Of a DNA stretch of 10,195 nt, positions 1 to 7,608 are shown in pieces. The stretch is from Candidatus Hydrogenedentota bacterium (GTDB lineage Bacteria > Hydrogenedentota > Hydrogenedentia > Hydrogenedentales > SLHB01). The notes beneath the pieces are model-generated. The model was not told the DNA's origin and did not search any database. It worked only from the letters and a program-made list of their open reading frames with translations. The stretch lies in NCBI GenBank assembly GCA_007118235.1, contig SKRY01000396.1, forward strand, positions 1-10,195. The letters are read 5' to 3'. Each line of letters opens with the position of its first letter. Positions within the stretch are counted from its first letter, which is position 1. The translations under genes were made by a program, and so were the position numbers.

Positions 1-380
1 CGTACAACGAAGAAACCCAGACCCTCCATGTGGGGGAAGGCGAATTCGCCCCCGTGTCTCTCGAGGTTTACGAGTTCGAGGTCTCCGGACTGAAGGTGGT
101 CCAATCCTGGCTCAAGTACCGCATGAAACACGGCGCGGGCAAGAAATCCTCGCCACTCGATGATATCCGGCCCGAACAATGGACCAGCGCATTCACCACG
201 GAACTGCTGGAACTTCTTTGGGTGTTGGAGGCTACCATCGAGAGCTATCCAGAGCAGGCGAGGCTATTGGAAGCCGTGACAAAGGACGAGTGCTTTCAAG
301 CCCGCGAACTGCCCGAGGTCCCTGAGTTCATGCGCAAGCCGCCCAAGACACAACCGCCGGATGGCGGGCTGTTCGACTAA
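1..380 (+). CDS. Type ISP restriction-modification enzyme, C-terminal fragment (5' end outside window)
   Basis: The reading frame is open from the left edge (first full codon at 3) to a TAA at 378-380, giving about 125 residues of the end of a longer protein. The segment VSGLKVVQSWLKYRMKHGAG, then SPLDDIRPE and TTELLELLWVLEATIE, matches my memory of the C-terminal target-recognition region of type ISP restriction-modification enzymes (LlaBIII-like). These are very large single chains combining nuclease, ATP-dependent translocase, N6-adenine methyltransferase and target recognition. Only the end is visible, so the catalytic domains cannot be checked. A GTG at 30 could be read as a start, but the frame continues upstream with family-like sequence, so it is internal. 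The gene is convergent with the hydrogenase operon and is probably functionally unrelated to it. Confidence 0.8.
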   Translation, partial: YNEETQTLHVGEGEFAPVSLEVYEFEVSGLKVVQSWLKYRMKHGAGKKSSPLDDIRPEQWTSAFTTELLELLWVLEATIESYPEQARLLEAVTKDECFQARELPEVPEFMRKPPKTQPPDGGLFD

Positions 381-416
381 AGCAGAGGCCCACAGCGGTT
401 TCGTGTAACCATGCTT

Positions 417-471
417 AAAACAGCCGCGATCCCGGGTATTGCACGCTAATTCCCGGAATCGCGGCTGTTAT
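417..471. terminator. Bidirectional rho-independent terminator hairpin between convergent genes
   Basis: The arms 419-436 (AACAGCCGCGATCCCGGG) and 452-469 (CCCGGAATCGCGGCTGTT) pair over 18 positions with one mismatch (431 against 457). Further pairing is possible inside the loop (438-440 with 448-450). On the minus strand the stem runs into TTTT, and on the plus strand into a T-rich ATCTTATT. It lies 38 bases after the ISP gene stop and about 80 bases after the hoxU stop, so it can end transcription from both sides. The rest of 381-551 shows nothing else. Confidence 0.8.
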
Positions 472-551
472 CTTATTGGGCGCCGTCTTTATGTTCGGTA
501 CAACCTGGCGGTGTCGCGCACTCCCCGCCAAATCCCGCGGCTTACGGGTTC

Positions 552-1265
552 CTAATCGCGAGTGCCGCGCATGCTGGTCAGGCGCGGGAAAAGGCCAGGC
601 GTCTTTGTGTTCTCGCCGGTGGCGCGCCCCTTCTCCGCCAATGCTCCAGTCGGGCAGGCCTGAACGCACTTGCCGCAGCTTGTGCACGTCAGCGAGTCCC
701 CCCAGGGCTGATCGAGGTCCGTCATCACCCTGGAGAGGATGCTGCGATTCTTGACGTTCCATGTCCGGGCGCCTTCAACCTCGCCACAAGCGCGCACACA
801 GCGGGTGCAGAGGACACAGCGGTTCGGATCATGGACAAACCGGCTATGCGTGGCGTCCACTTCCTCCACCGGGAACCGATAGGGGTAGCGAATGTGGGTG
901 ATCCCGAGCTTTTGCGCGAGATCCTGAAGCTCACAGTCTCCGGATGAGACGCAAAAGGCGCAGATGTGATTGCGTTCGGCGAATAGCAGCTCGACGATCA
1001 TCTTGCGGTGTGACTGAAGTCTTGGCGAATCGGTGGTGACTTCCATGCCGTCCGTCACGCGCGTCACACAGGCCGCCAACAGACGCGGCACGCCTGCGAC
1101 CTCCACCAGACAGAGGCGGCACGCCCCAACGCTGGTCAAGCCTTTTAGGTGGCAAAGGCGCGGGATGTCAACGCCGTTCGCCCACGCAACGTCCAGAATG
1201 GTCTCATCCCGTGTCGCGGTTACCGTCTTTCCATTCAGGGTAATGAGAATGGTTTCGTCCTTCAT
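552..1265 (-). CDS. hoxU: NAD-linked [NiFe] hydrogenase diaphorase Fe-S subunit HoxU
   Basis: The product (237 residues) is the electron-relay subunit of the HoxEFU diaphorase, homologous to the N-terminal part of complex I NuoG. It passes electrons between HoxY and the FMN of HoxF in the cytoplasm. All ligand sets are visible. The [2Fe-2S] plant-ferredoxin domain has C38, C49, C52 and C66. The His-Cys [4Fe-4S] site has H100, C102, C105 and C111. Two ferredoxin-type [4Fe-4S] sites have C150/C153/C156/C160 and C194/C197/C200/C204. Length is normal for HoxU and no molybdopterin-type domain follows. An ATG at 1280 is in frame, but the ATG at 1265 is preceded by AAGGA with 6-nt spacing and starts right at the ferredoxin fold, so I use it. 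It is the last gene of the operon, 36 nt after hoxF. HydC/HytE-like or NuoG-like labels would describe the same fold; the hoxYH context favours HoxU. Confidence 0.93.
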   Translation of the reverse strand: MKDETILITLNGKTVTATRDETILDVAWANGVDIPRLCHLKGLTSVGACRLCLVEVAGVPRLLAACVTRVTDGMEVTTDSPRLQSHRKMIVELLFAERNHICAFCVSSGDCELQDLAQKLGITHIRYPYRFPVEEVDATHSRFVHDPNRCVLCTRCVRACGEVEGARTWNVKNRSILSRVMTDLDQPWGDSLTCTSCGKCVQACPTGALAEKGRATGENTKTPGLFPRLTSMRGTRD

Positions 1266-1301
1266 GTTGCTTCCTTCCATGGCCGGTTGTTGCGCGGCTC
1301 A

Positions 1302-4300
1302 TTATTCCTTGACGTCACACCGCAAACAGCGTTGACTCTCCAACAGGGCGGTCTCGGCATCGAATCCGAGCATCACTTCGGCAAAGTTGTCCCGGCGCTT
1401 CTGGGGATCCACATGCGGGCAGGTGTTGCGTGGACCGCCTTCCGGGACCTTGGGCACAACATTCTCATAGGTAAAGGTCTTGAGTATGACGTCCATTCGA
1501 TCCTCGCCCGACAGAACCCGGTCCATGGCGCGAGCGGCGGATTTTCCGGTCGACATGGTGGCGGAGATGTTGGACGCGCCCGTTACCAAGTCGCCTCCGG
1601 CGTACACGTTACGCACGTTGGTCTCGTAGGTGGCCGGATTGACGGCGACCGTGGAGTTCCTGCGCACCTGGATGCCCGCCCGGCGCATCGGGTCGGTATC
1701 GGGCTTCTCGCCAACAGCCATGATGGCCGAATTGCAGGGCAACGTATAGAACTTATCCGTTGACACCGGCGTGCGGCGGCCGGACGCGTCAAAGTCGCCT
1801 GGTTTGGTTTGCCGCAGCTCAACCCCGGAGACGCGTCCATGCTCATCAAACACAATGCGCTGCGGGGAAGCGAAGAAAATAACTTCGACGCCCTCGGCCT
1901 CCGCGTCCTCGACTTCCTCCGGGATGGCGGGCATGTCGCTGCGGTCGCGCCGGTAAGCGATGGTCACCTTGGCGCCCAGCCGCGTGGCGGTGCGAGCGGC
2001 GTCCACGGCCGCGTTCCCGCCTCCGATGACGACCACTTGTTCCCCCATCTTCGGGGGATGACCGCGGTTGACCTGTTCCAGAAACGCGATTGCGTGCCAC
2101 ACGTCCGACGCGTCTTCTCCGGGTATGCCGACGTGCGTTTCATTCCACGTGCCGGTGGCCAGAAACACCGAATCGTACTCTTTCGTGAGGCGGTCCGCGG
2201 CCAGACCAGCGCCAAGGCGCTGACCACAAGAGAACTTCACGCCGATGTGTTCGAGTACGCGCAGCTCGGCGTCGATCACGTCCTTGGGCAACCGGTAATC
2301 GGGCAGGGAGTAGCGCAACATACCGCCGGGCTCTTCCCGTTCCTCGTAAACCATGACTTCGTGCCCCATCATGCTGAGATAGAACGCGGCGCACAAGCCG
2401 GAGGGACCAGCGCCAACAACGGCTACCTTCTTTCCGCTGGATTTAAGCTTGCCGTTCTTGAGACGCGCCTTAACCCGCTCAAGCATATCCCCGGAGAACG
2501 CCACGTCGGCGACAAACCGATGCACCTCGCGCATGTTGACGGGAGCGTCCTCGTCCGCGCGGCGGCACCGGTTTTCGCAGGGATGCTGACAGATTCGTCC
2601 GGTCGAGGCCGGCAAGGGATTGTCAAGCCAGATCATCTCCGCGGCCTCTTCCAGGCGGTCCTCCTTGACCAATTGGAGATAGCCCGGGATGCGCATGTTC
2701 AACGGGCAGCTATTCTCGCACGGGGAAAGGTACAACTGTTCGCATACGCTGGCCATGCAACGGCGCCTGCGGATGTGCACTTCGTACTCGTCCCGGAAAT
2801 AGCGCAGCGTGGTCTCGACAGGGTTGGGAGCCGTCTGGCCGAGTCCGCACAGGGACATATCCCGGATCATCGGAACCAGTCTCTCCAGTTCCACCATATC
2901 GGATTCATCCGCCTCGCCATTGCATATCTTGCGTAGCAGCCGCACGGATTCGTCCAGCCCCACGCGGCAGGGGATGCATTTGCCGCAGGATTCGGAATGG
3001 GTGAACTCAAGGAAGTAGCGCGCCACGTCCACCATGCAATTGTCTTCATCCATCACGACCATGCCGCCGGAACCCATAATCGCGCCGAGTTGGGAGAGCG
3101 AGTCGTAGTCGACTGGCGTATCAAAATGCTCGGCGGGGATGCATCCGCCCGAGGGGCCGCCGGTCTGGATGGCCTTGATGGGCCGTCCACTCGGACTGCC
3201 GCCCCCGATGCCATAAATGATATCCTTGAGCGGGGTGCCAAGAGGCAACTCAACCAAGCCCGTGTTGCGGACTTTGCCAACCAGCGAGAATACCTTGGTG
3301 CCGGCGCTATCGCGTGAGCCGATATCGTTGAACCATGCGCCCCCGCGCGCGATGATCACCGGGATGTTACAGAAGGTTTCGACGTTGTTAATGTTAGTTG
3401 GCCGGCCCCACAAGCCGGATTCCGCGGGAAATGGCGGCCGCGGCCGCGGCCGGCCGGCCCGGCCTTCCAGCGAGGCGATCATGGCGGTTTCCTCGCCGCA
3501 TACAAACGCGCCCGCGCCTTCCAGCGTGCGCACGTTGAATTCAAAGGGCATGCCGAGGATTTCCTCGCCCAGCAGGCCCGCCCTGCGCGCCGCCGCGGCC
3601 GCCTTTTCAAGACGCCGCACCGCCAGGGGGTACTCGTGCCGCACATAGATGATGCCTTCGGTGGCGCCCGTGGCGTACGCGCCGATCAACATGCCTTCCA
3701 GCAGCATGTGCGGATCGCTCTCGATCTCGTTTCGGTTCATATACGCGCCGGGATCACCCTCGTCGGCGTTACAGATCATGTATTTCTGGTCCGCCTTCGC
3801 CTTCTGAAGCATGGCCCATTTGACGCCCGTGGGATATCCGGCCCCGCCGCGGCCACCCAGTTCCGACTTCTTGACTTCCTCAATTATCTTTTCCCTTTCG
3901 GGCATATTGAGAGCGTTCCAGAGCGAGAAATAGCCGCCCACGGCAATATATTCATCAATGTCCTCTGGATTGATCAAGCCAGAATTGCGCAGGACCACTT
4001 TCTTCTGCCCCTGAAAGAAGGGAAGTTCGTTCCAGAGCGGAATATTCTCCAGCTCCTCCTCGTAATCGTTGTCGCCGGTCAAATGGTCCATGACCCGGCG
4101 CATTTGGGCGGGCTTCCTCGCCTTATTGGGGCGGCCATATTTGACATGCCCCGTGAGGTGGTCCCACTCGTCAATACGGCAAAGCGCCATGAGCGTGGGC
4201 AGACGTCCGGCGGCCACCTGATCAACGATGTAGTAGGCATCTTCCGGTGTCACACGCGACAGAATCACCAGGGGCTGCCCGGGGATGTAGACGTTAACTA

Positions 4301-4520
4301 GGGGCTCCACCGCACAGTACCCAAAACACCCCACCGGTCCGAGGTGCGCCTCCACGCCTTTCTCGTCTAGCGCGGTGCGGAGGGCATCGTACACCGCTTG
4401 GGCGCCATTGCCAACGCCACACGTGCCCATGCCCACGCCGATACGCGGACCGCTGTGCAGCAGTTTGGTTAAGCCGGTTTCCCGTATGTCATTGAGTGTG
4501 TCTAGATCATTAATTCTCAT
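1302..4520 (-). CDS. hoxF: HoxF-GltD fusion: FMN/NAD diaphorase subunit with appended FAD/NAD(P) oxidoreductase
   Basis: This 1072-residue chain has three parts. (1) Residues about 25-105 are a thioredoxin-like Fe-S domain with C34, C65 and C69. The usual second cysteine is replaced by Gly39. (2) Residues about 160-585 are a NuoF/HoxF core. It has the FMN/NADH glycine-rich motif GRGGAGYPTG (223-232), NADEGDPGAY (251-260), GAGAFVCGEET (335-345) and the [4Fe-4S] ligands C512, C515, C518 and C558. (3) Residues about 588-1072 are a GltD/NfnB-like module. It has a cysteine-rich Fe-S domain (C588, C593, C601, C605, C644, C648, C652), FAD site GAGPSG (703-708), NAD(P)H site GGGNAA (833-838) with YRRDRSDMPA (856-865), second FAD motif GGDLVTGASN (975-984) and terminal RCLRC (1064-1068). 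Ordinary HoxF lacks part 3. No stop or frameshift is seen at the junction. The start overlaps the hoxE end by 11 nt. It should accept electrons via HoxU/HoxE and reduce NAD+; the extra module suggests a second NADP(H) site (inference). Confidence 0.93.
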   Translation of the reverse strand: MRINDLDTLNDIRETGLTKLLHSGPRIGVGMGTCGVGNGAQAVYDALRTALDEKGVEAHLGPVGCFGYCAVEPLVNVYIPGQPLVILSRVTPEDAYYIVDQVAAGRLPTLMALCRIDEWDHLTGHVKYGRPNKARKPAQMRRVMDHLTGDNDYEEELENIPLWNELPFFQGQKKVVLRNSGLINPEDIDEYIAVGGYFSLWNALNMPEREKIIEEVKKSELGGRGGAGYPTGVKWAMLQKAKADQKYMICNADEGDPGAYMNRNEIESDPHMLLEGMLIGAYATGATEGIIYVRHEYPLAVRRLEKAAAAARRAGLLGEEILGMPFEFNVRTLEGAGAFVCGEETAMIASLEGRAGRPRPRPPFPAESGLWGRPTNINNVETFCNIPVIIARGGAWFNDIGSRDSAGTKVFSLVGKVRNTGLVELPLGTPLKDIIYGIGGGSPSGRPIKAIQTGGPSGGCIPAEHFDTPVDYDSLSQLGAIMGSGGMVVMDEDNCMVDVARYFLEFTHSESCGKCIPCRVGLDESVRLLRKICNGEADESDMVELERLVPMIRDMSLCGLGQTAPNPVETTLRYFRDEYEVHIRRRRCMASVCEQLYLSPCENSCPLNMRIPGYLQLVKEDRLEEAAEMIWLDNPLPASTGRICQHPCENRCRRADEDAPVNMREVHRFVADVAFSGDMLERVKARLKNGKLKSSGKKVAVVGAGPSGLCAAFYLSMMGHEVMVYEEREEPGGMLRYSLPDYRLPKDVIDAELRVLEHIGVKFSCGQRLGAGLAADRLTKEYDSVFLATGTWNETHVGIPGEDASDVWHAIAFLEQVNRGHPPKMGEQVVVIGGGNAAVDAARTATRLGAKVTIAYRRDRSDMPAIPEEVEDAEAEGVEVIFFASPQRIVFDEHGRVSGVELRQTKPGDFDASGRRTPVSTDKFYTLPCNSAIMAVGEKPDTDPMRRAGIQVRRNSTVAVNPATYETNVRNVYAGGDLVTGASNISATMSTGKSAARAMDRVLSGEDRMDVILKTFTYENVVPKVPEGGPRNTCPHVDPQKRRDNFAEVMLGFDAETALLESQRCLRCDVKE

Positions 4521-5031
4521 CGTGCTTCTCTTTCTCTAGAAGATCCCGCACTGTACGGCGAAGATGCATCTCACTTATCCGGCCCAGAATCTCTCCATCC
4601 ACCAGCGCCACCGGCGCCATGGCGCACTGGCCAACGCAAGCGACGGTGCGCACGGTCAACCATCGGTCGGGTGTGGTGAAGGAACCGTCGGCATCCGTCT
4701 TTGCGGCCCCAACCTCGGCGAGAATGCCATCCATTAGCTGCTTGGCGCCGCGGGTGTGGCAAGCGGTTCCGGAACACACCATCACCCCATGCCTCCCTTG
4801 CGGACGGAGATTGAAGAAGGAATAGAAGGTGGCGACGCTGAAGATCTGCGATGGGGCCATTCCCTTGCGTTCGGCCACATACATCAATGTATCCCGCGGC
4901 AAATACTTCAAGGGATGTAACCCCTGAAGCTGTTCTAGAATGCTTAACACATCCCCCGTGTTGCGATTAAACCCTTCAATAACCTCATCAATCTTCTCGC
5001 GTGGCAACGATTTTTCTTGTACTGGACCCAT
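4510..5031 (-). CDS. hoxE: NAD-linked [NiFe] hydrogenase diaphorase subunit HoxE (NuoE-like [2Fe-2S])
   Basis: From the ATG at 5031 the product has 173 residues. It is a NuoE/HoxE-family protein: an N-terminal helical bundle, then a thioredoxin-like [2Fe-2S] domain. Family marks are the helix YLPRDTLMYVAERKG, the conserved FSVATFYSFF, and ligands C86 and C91 (CSGTAC) with C132 and C136 (CVGQC). The protein docks on HoxF and holds a cluster near FMN; in bifurcating relatives (HydC type) it is part of the electron-splitting unit. The ATG at 5031 is chosen because AAGGA lies 7 nt upstream and the length then fits the family. A GTG at 5091 would add 20 residues (193 in all) but has no clear ribosome binding site. 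The stop overlaps the hoxF start by 11 nt, implying translational coupling. Confidence 0.92.
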   Translation of the reverse strand: MGPVQEKSLPREKIDEVIEGFNRNTGDVLSILEQLQGLHPLKYLPRDTLMYVAERKGMAPSQIFSVATFYSFFNLRPQGRHGVMVCSGTACHTRGAKQLMDGILAEVGAAKTDADGSFTTPDRWLTVRTVACVGQCAMAPVALVDGEILGRISEMHLRRTVRDLLEKEKHDEN

Positions 5032-5115
5032 CAGCATTTCCTTCGGTAACGATGTATCGGCAGCCATCCCTTTGATGAAATGGCCCGCCACCCCATGGAT
5101 GTCAATTGGTTGTCT

Positions 5116-5628
5116 TCATGCCGAACTGGGCGCGGGTCCGGCTTGACCGGTTATCCTCCCGCGCGCCAACAGTCTCTTTACGGCGGTCACCGCATCACGC
5201 ACCCCTGCTTCGGCATCTTCCGACAAGGGTTCGTTCACCTCAAAAGAGCGGGCCGGTACGGCGATGAGCCATGCCTCTGGTTGCGCGCCGTACAGGGTGG
5301 CCGCCATGGCCAGCAAATCCTCCGGCCGTCCGGTGTGGCCCACGCCAGGATGATCGTTCCCTTCCGCGGGATAGATCCGTTCAACGAGGATGGCCCCGTC
5401 CTTGACCCCGGCGCAGGCGTCCACGAAAATGGCTCGCTCCGCCCGCGCCAGATGCAGCGCCACTTCCGGAGTCAGTTGGTGGATGTCGATGACATCCACT
5501 TCAGGCATACCTTCGGCCTCCACCGCCCGCGCCACGCGCCGTCCGGCGGCGTCATCACCCAGCAATTCGTTGCCCCAGCCGATGACCAGTCCCGCTGTCC
5601 GTGGGGAATCAGGCGCGCGCTTTTTCAT
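5116..5628 (-). CDS. hoxW: Hydrogenase maturation endopeptidase HoxW
   Basis: This 170-residue protein belongs to the HybD/HycI/HoxW peptidase family (M52). These enzymes remove the C-terminal extension of the [NiFe] large subunit once nickel is inserted. The N-terminal motif VIGWGNELLGDDAAG (residues 15-29) is diagnostic. The expected nickel-sensing ligands are visible: E21, D70 (in FVDAC) and H98 (in HTGRPEDLL). The start ATG lies 20 nt inside the end of hoxH and no strong ribosome binding site precedes it, so translation is probably coupled to hoxH, its substrate. The C-terminal tail after residue 155 is short and low in structure signals. The stop TGA is followed after 8 sense codons by the in-frame GTG that could begin hoxE. 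Confidence 0.92.
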   Translation of the reverse strand: MKKRAPDSPRTAGLVIGWGNELLGDDAAGRRVARAVEAEGMPEVDVIDIHQLTPEVALHLARAERAIFVDACAGVKDGAILVERIYPAEGNDHPGVGHTGRPEDLLAMAATLYGAQPEAWLIAVPARSFEVNEPLSEDAEAGVRDAVTAVKRLLARGRITGQAGPAPSSA

Positions 5629-7039
5629 CCAAGACGTTCCCGTTGGAGTCCAGGAGTTGAAGGCGCAGGGTCATCTGCCCCAGGGCGTGCGTCGAACAGC
5701 TCAGGCATGGGTCATAACACCGGATAACGGCTTCCACCCGGTTCAAGGCGCCTTCCTCAATACGGTCGCCGTGGACGAACTTTTTCGCGGCTTGCGTGAT
5801 GCCGCGGTTCATGGCCATGTTATTGTGGCCGGTCGCGATAATCAGATTGGCCCATGCAATCTGCCCCCCGTCATTAATCCGATAGTGATGGATGAGCGTT
5901 CCGCGCGGGGCTTCCGCCACCCCAACACCCTCGCGGCGGCTGGGTTGCGCCACGGCGCGCACATTCGTGTCGAGACAATCTGGATGATTCAATAGCTCAC
6001 GGGCCGTTTCGAGACAGTAGAGAATCTCAATGAGGCGCGCGTAGTGGTAGTGGAACGAACTGAGCACGGCGCCGCCATTCGCGGAGAGCTTGCGAAATTC
6101 GGCCAGTTCCTTGTCAGCGAGTTCCGTTCCGCAATGATCGGCGTTATTCAGCCGGGCCAATGGCCCCACCCGGTAGATGCCTTCAGGGTATCCCTGCGGC
6201 CTGTAAAACGGCATCTTGAGGTAGCTCCACGGCTCCACCGCCTCACCGATATGCTCATCGTACGCGGTGGGATCAAGTTGATCCGCCACGATGCCGCGCT
6301 GGGCGTCCCGGAGCCGGAGATTGCCATCGTAGAGGTCTAGACCGCCGTCGGGCGCGGTCAAACTCAAGAAATGCGTTGGGAAATTACCAAAGGTGGCGAC
6401 TTCTTCCTTGAATTCTCCCAGAACGCCGTGCCACAACTCCAAAGCGCGTTGCGTGATCTCAATGGCGCGGGGAATGCCCTCAAGAATCTTGTCGCGGACT
6501 TCCGCCGTCAGAGGGGTGGCGACGCCGCCAGGCACAACCCAAGCGGGGTGTATGCGGCGTCCCGCAAGCCATTCGATGACCTGCTGGCCAAACATACGCA
6601 GCCAGATGCCTTCCTTGGCGATTTCAGGATGGGCTTGAGCGAGGCCAAGTACGTGGCGCTTGGCGGGATCGGCGTCCATGCCGAGCAGGATGTCGGGCGC
6701 GCTCAGATGGAAAAAGCTCAGCGCGTGAGACTGGACGGTCTGCCCCATGTGAAGGATGCGGCGCGCCCGATCGGCGGCCGCGGGAATCCGGACGCCCAGC
6801 AAATCGTCGCACGCCTTGGCGGACGCCAGCAGATGACTAATCGGGCAGATGCCGCAGATTCGCGCCGTGATTCCCGGCATTTCATAGTACGGGCGGCCTT
6901 CGGTGAACTTCTCGAAGCCGCGAAACTGGGTTACGTGAAAACGCGCCTCGTCCACTTGGCCTTGGTCGTTCAACTGAATGGTGATTTTAGAGTGCCCCTC
7001 GATGCGGGTCACCGGATCTATCGTAATGGTTTTGCTCAT
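5609..7039 (-). CDS. hoxH: NAD-linked [NiFe] hydrogenase large (catalytic) subunit HoxH
   Basis: This 476-residue protein carries the Ni-Fe active site that splits or forms H2. Both metal-binding motifs are intact: RICGICPISH near the N-terminus (C62, C65) and DPCLSCSTH near the C-terminus (C445, C448, H451). Processing by HoxW after H451 would remove 25 residues (ALGQM...EKARA). Group 3 character shows in the DPVTRIEGH start, the short length, and the segment TLIHHYRINDGGQIAWANLI followed by ATGHNN, typical of NAD-linked HoxH. There is no membrane segment or Tat signal, so it is cytoplasmic. The start ATG is preceded by a purine-rich GGAAAGAG with 6-nt spacing, 21 nt after hoxY. The group 3d assignment rests on motif memory plus the hoxEFU context. 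F420- and heterodisulfide-linked groups are less likely because a NuoF-type partner is present. Confidence 0.96.
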   Translation of the reverse strand: MSKTITIDPVTRIEGHSKITIQLNDQGQVDEARFHVTQFRGFEKFTEGRPYYEMPGITARICGICPISHLLASAKACDDLLGVRIPAAADRARRILHMGQTVQSHALSFFHLSAPDILLGMDADPAKRHVLGLAQAHPEIAKEGIWLRMFGQQVIEWLAGRRIHPAWVVPGGVATPLTAEVRDKILEGIPRAIEITQRALELWHGVLGEFKEEVATFGNFPTHFLSLTAPDGGLDLYDGNLRLRDAQRGIVADQLDPTAYDEHIGEAVEPWSYLKMPFYRPQGYPEGIYRVGPLARLNNADHCGTELADKELAEFRKLSANGGAVLSSFHYHYARLIEILYCLETARELLNHPDCLDTNVRAVAQPSRREGVGVAEAPRGTLIHHYRINDGGQIAWANLIIATGHNNMAMNRGITQAAKKFVHGDRIEEGALNRVEAVIRCYDPCLSCSTHALGQMTLRLQLLDSNGNVLDEKARA

Positions 7040-7060
7040 AAGATACTCTTTCCGTCGTGG

Positions 7061-7603
7061 TCAGCCGAAGCGAACGATGGTGCCCAGATGGGGGATGTGG
7101 CCGTCAAGCAGATCGCCCAGCACGGAGAAAATGTGGTCGGGATGCGGCGGGCACCCCGGCACGTGCAGATCAACCGAAACAACCTCATGCAAGGGACGGG
7201 TGCGGTCCAGCAGCGGCGGAATGTCCTCCTTGGGAATAGCTGGTTGCTCCGCTGCGTTTTCTATGTATGCGCGCGAATAAAGACTGTCCACGGAGAAGGA
7301 GTTGCGAAGAGATGGCACGTTCCCCGTCACGGCGCAATCGCCCAGCGCGACCAACAGCTTCGTGCGTTCGCGCACCAGCCGAATCTTGTGCTCGTCTTCC
7401 TCGTTGGTGATGGCGCCTTCCACGATTGTAACGTCGACATTTTCGGGAAATTCTTTATGATCCACCAGCGGACCATACACCAACTCAATGCGATCAGCGA
7501 TCTCAAGCAGGCGGTGATCAATGTCAAGGAAGGACATGTGGCAGCCAGAGCAGCCATCCAGCCATATCGTGGCTATGCGCGCCTTCTCGGGGGGTGAGTT
7601 CAT
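7061..7603 (-). CDS. hoxY: NAD-linked [NiFe] hydrogenase small subunit HoxY
   Basis: This 180-residue subunit holds the single proximal [4Fe-4S] cluster that takes electrons from HoxH. The four expected cysteines are C18 and C21 (DGCSGCHMSFLD), C90 (ALGDCAVTGN) and C151 (VPGCPPHPD). The short length, with no Tat signal and no second or third cluster domain, is typical of cytoplasmic HoxY. An ATG at 7660 is in frame, but the ATG at 7603 has a perfect AAGGAG six bases upstream and begins just before the conserved IATIWLDGCSGC. The upstream 19 codons are therefore 5' leader. It is the first gene of the operon, served by the promoter around 7690-7721. Confidence 0.95.
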   Translation of the reverse strand: MNSPPEKARIATIWLDGCSGCHMSFLDIDHRLLEIADRIELVYGPLVDHKEFPENVDVTIVEGAITNEEDEHKIRLVRERTKLLVALGDCAVTGNVPSLRNSFSVDSLYSRAYIENAAEQPAIPKEDIPPLLDRTRPLHEVVSVDLHVPGCPPHPDHIFSVLGDLLDGHIPHLGTIVRFG

Positions 7604-7608
7604 TTTAA

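Noticed and set aside
1809..2936. A 375-codon plus-strand open frame antisense to the GltD part of hoxF
   Set aside because: Its composition is typical of a shadow frame, it has no family motifs, and the opposite strand encodes clear FAD and NAD(P) motifs.
3428..3466. GC-rich, repeat-like stretch of GGCC/CGCGGCC palindromes
   Set aside because: It encodes the conserved NuoF loop EGRAGRPRPRPPFP, so the pattern follows from Arg/Pro/Gly codons in a GC-rich genome rather than a separate element.
6371..7597. A 408-codon open frame on the plus strand antisense to hoxH and hoxY
   Set aside because: It is fully antisense to two genes with intact, diagnostic motifs. It shows no recognisable domain and is explained by GC-rich codon bias.
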